Assembly (NCBI GenBank): GCA_020638795.1
Contig: JACKHW010000001.1
Span: 124,001 to 188,000 of the forward strand
Direction: 5' to 3'
Length of the DNA stretch: 64,000 nt
Source: Planctomycetota bacterium
GTDB lineage: Bacteria; Planctomycetota; UBA1135; GCA-002748355
The notes below the pieces were generated by a model. The model ran no database searches and was not told the origin of the DNA. It saw only the letters and a list, made by a program, of their open reading frames with translations. Shown here piece after piece: positions 25,294 through 33,477 of this stretch. A program made the translations under genes and the position numbers. How positions within the stretch are numbered: the first letter of the stretch is position 1; every line of letters begins with the position of its first letter.

Positions 25294-25800
25294 ATGACTG
25301 GAGCGCCGTTTCTGCGCGCGGGAGAGCGCGCCCCGAAGATCGAGGCTCGGGACTTGGATTCGGGAGCCTCGATCGATCTCGAGCATCTCGTTGCGGGGAG
25401 CGGTTCGACGCTGTTCGTCTATTGGGTCAAGACGGGTTGTCCTACGTGCCGACTCGCGTTGCCGTTCATCGACCGGATCGCGCGGGTCGCTCCCGAACGA
25501 GTCCTCGTCGTCATGCAGGACGAGCCCGACGTCGCACGTGCCTACTGCGACGGCTCGGGTGCGACGACTTCGGTCGTCGCGACCGAAGCGGCGCCGTTCG
25601 TGAGTGCGGACGCTTATGGCCTGACCAACGTGCCGACGTGGTTCGAGGTCCGAGCGGACGTTGGTAGGCTCACGGTGAGCGCGTCGGGGATTTCGTTCGT
25701 CAAGGACACGCTCCAAGAACAGTTTGCTGCCGCCGGGGGCGAAGGGAGCTTGTTCGATGCGAGAGAACTCGCGCGCTTGCCGGCGATGCAACCCGGCTGA
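25294..25800 (+). CDS. Thioredoxin-fold (TlpA/AhpC-like) redox protein
   Basis: A 168-residue thioredoxin-fold protein. FVYWVKTGCPTCRLALPFID carries a CxxC redox site at the start of the first helix, and NVPTWFEV provides the cis-proline loop. The N-terminal GERAPKIEARDLDSGASIDL is typical of TlpA/AhpC-TSA proteins. No signal peptide or membrane helix, so a cytoplasmic thiol role is likely. The start at ATG 25294 has GAGGAAGG upstream; the 13 codons before it look non-coding. Divergent from trxA across the 15-bp tandem repeats. Confidence 0.8.
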   Translation: MTGAPFLRAGERAPKIEARDLDSGASIDLEHLVAGSGSTLFVYWVKTGCPTCRLALPFIDRIARVAPERVLVVMQDEPDVARAYCDGSGATTSVVATEAAPFVSADAYGLTNVPTWFEVRADVGRLTVSASGISFVKDTLQEQFAAAGGEGSLFDARELARLPAMQPG

Positions 25801-25871
25801 GGCTCGAAGAACCGCAATCCCGTTCGGTCGAACGGTTGACTCGAGGAACACAACGCGCAACGAGGTGAGCA

Positions 25872-26726
25872 GTGAAACTCGTCGCACTTTCGATGCTCCG
25901 CAACGAGGAGCACTGGTGTTGGTATTCGTTGACGTCGGTTGCACCGCACGTTGATCGGATTTTGGTCTTCGACAATCACAGCGAGGACCGAACGGTCGAG
26001 ATCGTGAAGTCGATGCAGCACATTCGGTCCAAGCTCGAAGTAAGAGAGAGCTTCGGCGGCACCAGTGAACACGCGAATCGTTCGGCGCAACTCGATGCGG
26101 CGCGTGCATGTGGTGCGACACACGTGCTGTTCCTCGATGGCGACGAGGTTCATTCCGATGCGTATCTCGGTTTCGCGCGGCGCTTGCTCCAACTGTCGGA
26201 GCACGATCCAGCACTGCGCACACCGCCCGACAACCATGGAGTTGCTGGCGACCATCGGCCCGGCGACGGACTCGTCATCCGCAACATCGGGTTTCGGCCG
26301 CTTCATGCCGGGTTTGCCGGTCCGTTGACGTGCATCCCGCAGGATCTGGTCCAGGGGGACCGCGATCACGGGTGCTACAACTATGCGATCCGAATCGCGC
26401 GACTCGACGGGCTCGCGAGCAACGGGCTCGAATGGGGGCAGCACGGGTATGTCGAGGCCGATGGCGTTTACATCCAATCGTCTCCGTACACGCTGTGGAT
26501 GCCCAAGCTGCGCTACTGGCACATGACGCATCACCCGCGGTCGACGCGCAGGCGCAGTGGTGCTCACGAGTGGGTTCGTCCCGTGAACGACCTGGGCAGT
26601 GTTCCGTTGCCGGAGCCGGTGCTCGAGGCGCCGACGGTCTTCTACCGCCCTGACGGGCCTGGCAATCCGACTCTCGAGCATTGGGGTCTCCCGTCACGCG
26701 TTTCGGAGCGCGTCGGCCGCGACTGA
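25872..26726 (+). CDS. Glycosyltransferase-like protein (GT2-related)
   Basis: A 284-residue protein with an N-terminal GT-A-like nucleotide-sugar fold: MLRNEEHWCWYSLTSV, DRILVFDNHSEDRTVEIV and THVLFLDGDEVHS, where DGD is the predicted metal/nucleotide-binding DxD-type motif. This layout matches the GT2-related family (PF13704 type) of bacterial surface-glycan enzymes. No membrane segment. The start is GTG 25872, preceded by AACGAGGTGAGC. The gene lies directly upstream of the pseudopilin operon but across a probable terminator; a role in glycosylating a surface structure is possible but unproven. Confidence 0.75.
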   Translation: MKLVALSMLRNEEHWCWYSLTSVAPHVDRILVFDNHSEDRTVEIVKSMQHIRSKLEVRESFGGTSEHANRSAQLDAARACGATHVLFLDGDEVHSDAYLGFARRLLQLSEHDPALRTPPDNHGVAGDHRPGDGLVIRNIGFRPLHAGFAGPLTCIPQDLVQGDRDHGCYNYAIRIARLDGLASNGLEWGQHGYVEADGVYIQSSPYTLWMPKLRYWHMTHHPRSTRRRSGAHEWVRPVNDLGSVPLPEPVLEAPTVFYRPDGPGNPTLEHWGLPSRVSERVGRD

Positions 26727-26792
26727 AGTCCCGAATCCGATCTGGTCGATAGCCGAGAAACGTCCCGTGACAGCGGCGCTCTGCTGCCGTCC

Positions 26793-26807
26793 TGGCGTGT
26801 TCTTGGC
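26793..26807 (+). promoter_or_regulatory. Candidate sigma-54 promoter of the pseudopilin operon
   Basis: TGGCGTGTTCTTGGC keeps the invariant GG (-24) and GC (-12) at the exact spacing of the sigma-54 consensus TGGCACG-N4-TTGC, with most flanking bases matching. Transcription would begin near 26818, about 50 bases before the first pilin ATG. Pilin genes are sigma-54 controlled in several bacteria and a sigma-54 activator is encoded at 33478-38031. In GC-rich DNA such matches can arise by chance. Confidence 0.35.
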
Positions 26808-26827
26808 CGTAGATGCGGCCAGATTTT
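26804..26827 (+). terminator. Possible intrinsic terminator after the glycosyltransferase gene
   Basis: TGGCCG and CGGCCA form a 6-bp stem around TAGATG, followed by GATTTT. It overlaps the candidate sigma-54 promoter, so only one reading may be right. Confidence 0.4.
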
Positions 26828-26866
26828 GCACGCCTGCGCCGATAAGGGCGAGGACGAGGGAGAACC

Positions 26867-28117
26867 ATGCGCTACCGAGACCATCATCGCCCGGCCGACC
26901 GTGAACTCGTGCAGCCGCGCCAAGTCGACCAGCCGTGCGATCGGGGGCCAAGCTCTTCGGAGAGCGGCGTCGCGTTGATCATCGCGATCTTCTTCACGAT
27001 CTTCGGAACGGGTCTGATCCTGTCGGGCCTGATCTCGATGAACGCCGTCGAGAAGGAGACCGAAGTCGGCTACCGGCTCGGGAGTCAAGCGCGACAGTTC
27101 GCGACAGCGGGGTTGATCGACGGCTTGGCTTGGTTCCGTCGTCAGACGACGCAGCCAGTGACGGCATTCGATCCGGTCCTCGATACGACCGTGACACCTC
27201 CGATCATCGACACGATAGATCCGACGATCGGCATCGTGCGAGAGTTCGAGATCTCGGGTGGCGTGTGGGGGAGATACGAGCTTCGGCGTTTCGTGCCCAA
27301 CGTGACGCCGACGGTGGCGGAGGTCGCCGACGTGTCGACCGATCGTGGAGCCTCGAGTAGTGGAACGGTTTGGCGACTCGTCAGTCGAGGCTTCGTCTTC
27401 CGTCGCGTCGATCCGTTGGTTGCTTACAACGTGCAGCCCAACCACGTGCTCGGACAAGAGGTCGTCGATGCCGAGATCAGGCGCATGACACTCGCACCGC
27501 CAGCACAGGCGGCGCTTTGTTCACGCCGTGCGGACAACGTGAGTGTCGGCTCGCGAGGACGCATTCGCGGCGGTTCGGCTGTCGGTGTCGTCTACAAGTC
27601 TTCGACGGGTTCGGTATCGAACTCCGGCGAGATTTCGGGAGCGCAGTCGACCGCGGGGCTCTCGTCGTACTCCGATAGCGTGTCCGCGATCTTCGGCGTC
27701 AGTGCGGCCGAACTACGAACACTCGCGGATGATCGAATCTCGAACACGGCAGCATTCCCGTCGCCCATTCCCGTCAACCAAATCATCTACGCCGAAGCGG
27801 ACCTCGTGTTCGATGCGAGCAAGCCATTGCGCGGTCTCGGCATCGTCTTCGTCGACGGCGATGTCGACATCCAGTCCGGTTCGAACTCGTTCTTCAACGG
27901 CCTGCTCGTCGTGACCGGGAATCTCAAGGTCAATGCGCCGGCACTCCTGCGAGGCAGTGTCGTCGTGTGGGGAAAGGTCACGTTCTCGGGTCTCGGTGAC
28001 TACTCCGAGCTCGAATACGACGACAACGTCCTCAACTCTCTGATGCAGGAGGTCGGTCAGTACCGTCGATCTTCGACAGTGCGAAAGACTCAACTTCGGG
28101 GGAGTGCAAGGCAATGA
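26867..28117 (+). CDS. PilX-like minor pseudopilin / pilus assembly protein
   Basis: A 416-residue protein that opens a three-gene pseudopilin operon. After a charged 33-residue N-terminus, ESGVALIIAIFFTIFGTGLILSGLISMNAVEKE matches the N-terminal helix of PilX-type minor pilins, which assemble at the tip of type IV pili or type II secretion pseudopili; no prepilin-peptidase glycine site like GFTLIE is present, as is usual for PilX. The remainder is beta-rich and includes SVGSRGRIRGGSAVGVVYKS and a right-handed-helix-like stretch near the end (GLGIVFVDGDVDIQSGS). Good Shine-Dalgarno (GAGGGAGAA). Stop overlaps the next gene (ATGA). Confidence 0.75.
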   Translation: MRYRDHHRPADRELVQPRQVDQPCDRGPSSSESGVALIIAIFFTIFGTGLILSGLISMNAVEKETEVGYRLGSQARQFATAGLIDGLAWFRRQTTQPVTAFDPVLDTTVTPPIIDTIDPTIGIVREFEISGGVWGRYELRRFVPNVTPTVAEVADVSTDRGASSSGTVWRLVSRGFVFRRVDPLVAYNVQPNHVLGQEVVDAEIRRMTLAPPAQAALCSRRADNVSVGSRGRIRGGSAVGVVYKSSTGSVSNSGEISGAQSTAGLSSYSDSVSAIFGVSAAELRTLADDRISNTAAFPSPIPVNQIIYAEADLVFDASKPLRGLGIVFVDGDVDIQSGSNSFFNGLLVVTGNLKVNAPALLRGSVVVWGKVTFSGLGDYSELEYDDNVLNSLMQEVGQYRRSSTVRKTQLRGSARQ

Positions 28118-31100
28118 CGCGTCTATCTAGCAGTCATCGGCGTGCCGCGTCGAGCGACGCCGGTTTCACCTTCGTCGAACTCGCGTTCGCGACGTTGATC
28201 ATGGTCGCTGTCGCGTTGACACTCGTGCAACACGTCACGGGGGTCTACAAGCGAAACACGAAGCACAACGACCGTGTTCGCGCGCACTCGATTGCGTCGA
28301 GCATCCTGTCCGAACTCCAGGCTTTCGTGAACGTCAGCGAGCAGACTTCGGCATCGAGCTTGACGGCATTCGACGACGGTGTCGGTTACAACCCGGTGCT
28401 CAGCATCATGACCGAGGGTGGCCTGCCGATCGCGCCGGACCATCCCTTGTCCAAGAACGAGTTGGTCAACGGTAAGTGGTCCTGGTCTCGCCGCGTGAGT
28501 GTGCGTGCGTTCCCCGGCATCAACAACCGCAACGTGCGCTACGTGACCGTCAAGGTCTATCGCCGCAAACGCGGTTCGGGCGACTGGGAACGACTCGCCG
28601 ATCTCTCGGGTGTCGTGAACTCGATCGGCTCCGCGTACCCGCCATCGCAAGTCTTCGACGTGTACCTACTCGCGCTCGAGAACATCCCGGGGTGGTGGGT
28701 CCACATGGACGCGATCCGGCCATTCATCGAGGCCAGCATCACGGACCTCGAGGCGCGCAATCCAGGCTGCAAGATCCGCACGCACTGGATCACGAAAGCG
28801 AGTTACGGACGCAATCCGACGTACACGCCGTACGTCAACGTCAAGGACGAATCGACATCGACGATTCCGAGCGTCTACTTCTATCCGGCGAAGATGCCGT
28901 CGGGTTCGGCGAGTAACTACTACTACGTCCCGGAGACGATGTCGGCGCGCTTCCTCCAGGACGGTGTGCTCGCCAACGGTTACGACTCGACCGACAATCC
29001 GTATCCGTACACGTTCGCGGACCGATTCAACGCTGGCATGCGCTACGAGGACGAAGCTCGTTACTTTGCGCTGCGCCTTGCGAACAACACCGAGACCGAG
29101 CACGAACCGACGTGGCGGCTTTTGCTCGACGACATGGTTATGAACCCCGATCGCTACCACAACGCGATCGTCGTCAACTTGCACGGCGAGTTGCTGCCGA
29201 TGCCGTCGATCCGCAACTACTCGGACGCTGCCAAGGATGCGAAGGGCCATCCCGATCTACGGGTCGTAACGCATCCGGAACGCTTGTGGACTCCGCGCAG
29301 CGCGACCGTGGGTGCGTCCGACGATGTTCGCTTGCGTGTCTACGCGTATCGCATGGATCCCGATGCTGCGTCCGATGAGTTCACCGACGGTGAGCCGATC
29401 ACGATCCAGATCATGGGCGCTGATTTGACGGGCAACGTCAACGGCAGTGGAACCGGCAGTGCGACGCTCGCAGTCGAGATGCTGGACGGTGGTGCCAACA
29501 GCATTCCGTACGCAGCATTCGCCAAGGCTCCGCAGTCGCCTTCCGCAGGGATGTACTTCGAAGCGAAGTACGTCGACGACACGGGATCGGGTGGCGAGCA
29601 CTACACGCTGCTCAGCCTCTTCAATACGCCTTCGATCTGCCCGGAGATCAGCGGACAAGGGCTGGGCAAGGACGACCGTCTCTACGCATTGGAGTACATC
29701 CCGTGCACCGTCGAGTCGGCGAATGACTTCTCCAAGGACTTGGCATCGACGAGCTCGGGGCCCAAGAACACTGCACGTTGGCGGATCACCATTCCCGGTG
29801 GCGTGTTGGGGTTGCCGGGTACGAAATGGGCACTTCAAGACCAAGTCGTCGAAGTGCGCACGCGTATCGGCTCGGACTTGACCACCGGAGTCATGTATCC
29901 GGCCGCGAATCAGCCGGAGAACGAGAGCCGCACATACGCATATTGGCTCGCCGACAAGGAGAACGTGCCGTTCACCGAGCGCGCGCAGTTCCAGGGCGAT
30001 CCGCGGCATATGCCCTACGCCGACTTGCAGAACAACGGTGCTTCGTTCCCGAACGCCTACAACTGGTTCTTCGACAACTTGCAGGACAGTGGCAAGGACG
30101 CTCGCTGGTCCTACGGCGGGCTCGAGCCATACCGACTCCGTGATGGCTGGAACGGTCGCATCGAGGTCGATTGGCCGCGCTATTGCGAGCTGATTCGTAC
30201 CGCGATCACGCGCTCCGAACTCATCTACACGACGCTGACCGGGTTCTCGTACTACTACATCGGTGTCGGAAACGAGATCGGATACGACAGCGCCAACGGG
30301 TACCCGTCATCGATCCCCGTCAACCTGACGCCGTATGCAGCTGGAAGTTGGGGATACGTCAACAACATCCTCGGCGGTTCGGGCAGGAACTCGCAGAAGA
30401 TCATCCGCACGAGTGGAGGCGGCAACGACTGGTGGGGTCGCTACTGGATCGGCGAACTCTATCCCGACAAATACGTCGACGATTGGATCGCGCAAGGCGG
30501 CAACCTGCCGGCGGGCAACGGGAGCGGCAAGTTCTATCGCATGCAGGCCTACGATCTGGGCAACAACGGCATGCCGGCAGGCACGCGCCTGTTCCGTTCC
30601 AACCGGAATACCGGCTCGGAAGGTTGCGTCTCGATCTTCAACGTCGGGACCTGGTCATCGACGTTCCATCACGTCTTCTCGAGCGGCAATGGGTCGTTGT
30701 CGGGGGCGGGAAACGACTTGGCGCAGAGTTACAACTTCCCGATGCCGGTATCCGCGCCTATCAATCGACCGTTCCAGATCAACCTCGATCACGATGGATG
30801 GGTCGGTGACGACTTCTGGTACACGGCGGAGTTCCCGCACTTCAAAGCATCGATCGAGCAGACGTACTACGCCAAGGGATCCCTCAAGGGTTCGGCCTTG
30901 GTTGGTTTGACGGACCCGACGGGTAGCCACACGGGGCACATCGTCGTCAACGGTTTGAGTCAGACGGTGGAGTCAGGCAGTGGTTTCATCGCCAAGTATG
31001 CGACGTTGTCACTCCTGCACTCGTTCTTCGAGGCTGGCAATCCGGCTCTGACCAATGCGTTGACACCATTGCCGAAGGTCGAGGTGCTGTTCCCGACCGA

Positions 31101-31485
31101 GATCTCCGAGCTGTCGAACCCGACTTCGATCAGCATCCAGTACGGAGTCGAGTGGCGTCGCTGGGACGGGCGCAAGTATGCCTCGTCCTTCTCGAACTCG
31201 TACTCGGGTGACGAATCCCGTCTCGACTACGTGATCCTGTATTCGCGGGACGGCGGCCAAACATGGCTCTACGTCCAGGACGATTCCGCGGCAGTGCCAG
31301 GCAAACGTCCATCGAGCGGCACGTACATCATCGCGGACGGTGGTTCGGGTGACGAGAGCTACCCGTGGTCCGTGCCTGCAGACCGATTCTCCGAAGGCAC
31401 CTACATCGTTCGCGTCGAGGCCTATCGCCAGAACGAGTCGATGCACTACTCCTTCCATCAGAGCAGCTTCTACCTGCAACGGTGA
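28114..31485 (+). CDS. Giant pseudopilin with ~1100-residue extracellular body
   Basis: A 1123-residue protein with a true prepilin signal: leader MTRLSSSHRRAASSDAG, then FTFVELAFATLIMVAVALTL, with cleavage after G17 and glutamate at +5 as required for assembly. Typical pilins have 130-250 residues, so the body is about five times longer than normal. It is rich in aromatic and polar residues; near the C-terminus YSRDGGQTW looks like an Asp-box within an immunoglobulin-like domain. It probably sits at a pseudopilus tip or decorates a type II secretion/type IV pilus-like structure. Overlaps the upstream gene by ATGA and is followed five bases later by another pseudopilin gene. Confidence 0.8.
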   Translation: MTRLSSSHRRAASSDAGFTFVELAFATLIMVAVALTLVQHVTGVYKRNTKHNDRVRAHSIASSILSELQAFVNVSEQTSASSLTAFDDGVGYNPVLSIMTEGGLPIAPDHPLSKNELVNGKWSWSRRVSVRAFPGINNRNVRYVTVKVYRRKRGSGDWERLADLSGVVNSIGSAYPPSQVFDVYLLALENIPGWWVHMDAIRPFIEASITDLEARNPGCKIRTHWITKASYGRNPTYTPYVNVKDESTSTIPSVYFYPAKMPSGSASNYYYVPETMSARFLQDGVLANGYDSTDNPYPYTFADRFNAGMRYEDEARYFALRLANNTETEHEPTWRLLLDDMVMNPDRYHNAIVVNLHGELLPMPSIRNYSDAAKDAKGHPDLRVVTHPERLWTPRSATVGASDDVRLRVYAYRMDPDAASDEFTDGEPITIQIMGADLTGNVNGSGTGSATLAVEMLDGGANSIPYAAFAKAPQSPSAGMYFEAKYVDDTGSGGEHYTLLSLFNTPSICPEISGQGLGKDDRLYALEYIPCTVESANDFSKDLASTSSGPKNTARWRITIPGGVLGLPGTKWALQDQVVEVRTRIGSDLTTGVMYPAANQPENESRTYAYWLADKENVPFTERAQFQGDPRHMPYADLQNNGASFPNAYNWFFDNLQDSGKDARWSYGGLEPYRLRDGWNGRIEVDWPRYCELIRTAITRSELIYTTLTGFSYYYIGVGNEIGYDSANGYPSSIPVNLTPYAAGSWGYVNNILGGSGRNSQKIIRTSGGGNDWWGRYWIGELYPDKYVDDWIAQGGNLPAGNGSGKFYRMQAYDLGNNGMPAGTRLFRSNRNTGSEGCVSIFNVGTWSSTFHHVFSSGNGSLSGAGNDLAQSYNFPMPVSAPINRPFQINLDHDGWVGDDFWYTAEFPHFKASIEQTYYAKGSLKGSALVGLTDPTGSHTGHIVVNGLSQTVESGSGFIAKYATLSLLHSFFEAGNPALTNALTPLPKVEVLFPTEISELSNPTSISIQYGVEWRRWDGRKYASSFSNSYSGDESRLDYVILYSRDGGQTWLYVQDDSAAVPGKRPSSGTYIIADGGSGDESYPWSVPADRFSEGTYIVRVEAYRQNESMHYSFHQSSFYLQR

Positions 31486-31490
31486 CGCGC

Positions 31491-32513
31491 ATGATTTCTA
31501 TCGACCACTTGAAACGATCTCGCCGGGACGACGGGTTCACACTGATCGAACTCATCGTCGTGACCGCGCTACTCGTCATCATGGCGGGTGTCGTGACGTC
31601 GATGGCGAACCGTGGGACCGAAGCGCAGGAGTTCGTGCGTCGGAGCACCAAGACGACGAATAAGACGCAGTCCATCGTCGCCAAGATCCGGGACGACGTC
31701 GCGAGTTCGGTTCGCTTGATGTACGACGACTCGGAGGGCGTCAGCTATCTCAAGGGTTGTGACCTCTCCAAGTTTCCGCCGATCGCGACGACACGATTGC
31801 CGGTGATCAAGACCACGGGCGGCTTCGGCAAGGACTCGGTCGGTAGCGAGTTCACCGGCAACTGTGTCGCGTTCGTCAAGCAAGAGCGGACCGACTCGTT
31901 CGATGTGAGTGATTCGTTTTCCGCGGCAAAGATCCACCGCGCCGACATCTACCGAATCTACCTCTACTACATCCATCGCCACGCGACGACGAACCACAAG
32001 AAGGACTCGGATCTGGATCTCGTCCGGTGGCGCTCGGTCTCTCTCGTCGATTGGAAGCAATGCGAGTCGTTGTCGGACGACGAACGTAAGCGACTCTTCG
32101 TGCACCTCTACGAAGGCACGAATCCGGACGAGCCCGACCATCCGTTCGCGCCTGCGCGCCTCGTGTGGGAGCAGGGTCTGTCCTTCCCGAGCGCGATTCG
32201 GATCATCGAGAGCGACGGTGCGACCTCGACTCCGCCGAGCGGCTTCCTGATTCCCGAAGGCAAGCAGCGGGTCAAGAGCAGCATGCTTCGAAACGTCGGT
32301 CTCGCGGTCGCGCCGAACAGTGCTGGCCCGACGAAGGGCATCGGCCGTTTCGCGGTCGTCGACGTCGATTGGCCCAACGGATTCGAAGTCCAGGTCGTCG
32401 GCCCGGCGTCCGCGCGCCAAGTGATGATGCACTTCTCGCTGGTCAGCAACCGCGGCATGAAGATCAACAACTACGTCGATCTCGCCGCGGTCGCCGAGAC
32501 GCGCGACCTCTGA
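31491..32513 (+). CDS. Pseudopilin (type II secretion / type IV pilus-like)
   Basis: A 340-residue prepilin: leader MISIDHLKRSRRDDG, cleavage after G15, then FTLIELIVVTALLVIMAGVVTSM with glutamate at +5. The body is larger than that of a major pilin, fitting a GspJ-like minor component, but it cannot be assigned to a named subunit. Start ATG 31491, shortly after the giant pseudopilin stop; the ORF extends upstream inside that gene and is not credible there. No assembly ATPase, platform protein or prepilin peptidase gene is in the window, so the machinery must be encoded elsewhere. Confidence 0.82.
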   Translation: MISIDHLKRSRRDDGFTLIELIVVTALLVIMAGVVTSMANRGTEAQEFVRRSTKTTNKTQSIVAKIRDDVASSVRLMYDDSEGVSYLKGCDLSKFPPIATTRLPVIKTTGGFGKDSVGSEFTGNCVAFVKQERTDSFDVSDSFSAAKIHRADIYRIYLYYIHRHATTNHKKDSDLDLVRWRSVSLVDWKQCESLSDDERKRLFVHLYEGTNPDEPDHPFAPARLVWEQGLSFPSAIRIIESDGATSTPPSGFLIPEGKQRVKSSMLRNVGLAVAPNSAGPTKGIGRFAVVDVDWPNGFEVQVVGPASARQVMMHFSLVSNRGMKINNYVDLAAVAETRDL

Positions 32514-32519
32514 CGGGCG

Positions 32520-33122
32520 TCAGTTCGCGCGCACGGTCTTGCACTGTGCGTTGGTGATCAAAACGGAGCCGCCTCCGATCGTGATCGCCTGACCGGTGAA
32601 GTCCATGCCGACGAGGCTCGCGTTGTTGGGCGGCTGGAGGTTGAACTCGAAGCGACCGGTCGACGCGATCTGGCCTGCCGTCAACATCGTGAAGTTCGTG
32701 AGCAGCCACGTGCCCATCGGTCCAACCGGTAGGTAGGCCGTATTGGATGCGTTGCCTGTCAGATAGACGATGGCGATGTGGCCCTGTGTGCCCATGACGT
32801 GCCAGCGATCCGAGCGTCCGAGGCGGATGTTGCCCATGTCGAACAACTGGGGAATCGTCGTCGCGGAGATCACGTTGAGGATCGTCTGCGTGCTCGTCGA
32901 TACGTCGCGCACCTGCATCTCGTATTCGATGTCCTGCTGACGACTCGCGTCGTGCAGCGCCTGCAGGTTGACGGTGTTGCTGACGAGTTCGATGTTCGTG
33001 CAATCGAGGCGCCAGCGGTTCGTGTTCTGAATCGAGTCGACGTCACCGCGCACGAGTTGCGTTTGTGCGGTGGCGGTGGTGGCGAGGAGGAGGGTTCCGA
33101 GGATCAAGGCTTGGAGGTTCAT
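32520..33122 (-). CDS. Small secreted protein with conserved C-terminal module
   Basis: A 200-residue exported protein: signal peptide MNLQALILGTLLLATTATAQ, with a good AAGGAA ribosome-binding site before ATG 33122. The mature part is beta-rich, with no recognised catalytic motif; the C-terminal third (STGRFEFNLQPPNNASLVGMDFTGQAITIGGGSVLITNA broken here as two strands) resembles the end module of the FG-GAP and other secreted proteins of this window. Convergent with the pseudopilin operon, six bases from its end. Function unknown; probably extracellular. Confidence 0.8.
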   Translation of the reverse strand: MNLQALILGTLLLATTATAQTQLVRGDVDSIQNTNRWRLDCTNIELVSNTVNLQALHDASRQQDIEYEMQVRDVSTSTQTILNVISATTIPQLFDMGNIRLGRSDRWHVMGTQGHIAIVYLTGNASNTAYLPVGPMGTWLLTNFTMLTAGQIASTGRFEFNLQPPNNASLVGMDFTGQAITIGGGSVLITNAQCKTVRAN

Positions 33123-33477
33123 CGTTGGTTCCTTCTTGTCGTTTCTCGTGAGTCGTTGCTTGGAAGTCGTTCCTGTCGAATGAACTCGCGTTGCCACGGT
33201 CGGCAGGTGGCGAGTCGGCGGGGGGTAAAGCAACGGCCGTGCCGCTGCCTCGCTCCCGCTCGCAAGTGGTTCCTGGGCATGGGGTTGTGCACGCAGCGCG
33301 TCAGCCCTTCGCACCGTGCGCAGGGTCCGATATCTGGACTCGCGGTCCGAGATTCCGATGCAGCAGCCGATGGGTGCACGTCTGGGCGACGAGGCCCTGC
33401 TACGATAAACCCTTGTCCGGTAGGGTCTTGAGTCCGAATCTCATCCTCGGGTCCGGAACTTGCACAGCCATGCCGCC
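33123..33477. other. Divergent intergenic region, 355 bp
   Basis: Separates the minus-strand secreted gene from the plus-strand kinase-activator fusion and should hold both promoters. A TACGAT hexamer at 33401-33406 is a possible -10 box for the plus-strand gene, but I see no convincing -35 or -24/-12 element, no hairpin with a T-run and no RNA gene. Confidence 0.6.

Noticed and set aside
26694..26951. 85-residue minus-strand ORF across the pilin promoter
   Set aside because: It overlaps the pilin start and glycosyltransferase end, and has no supporting family or start signal.
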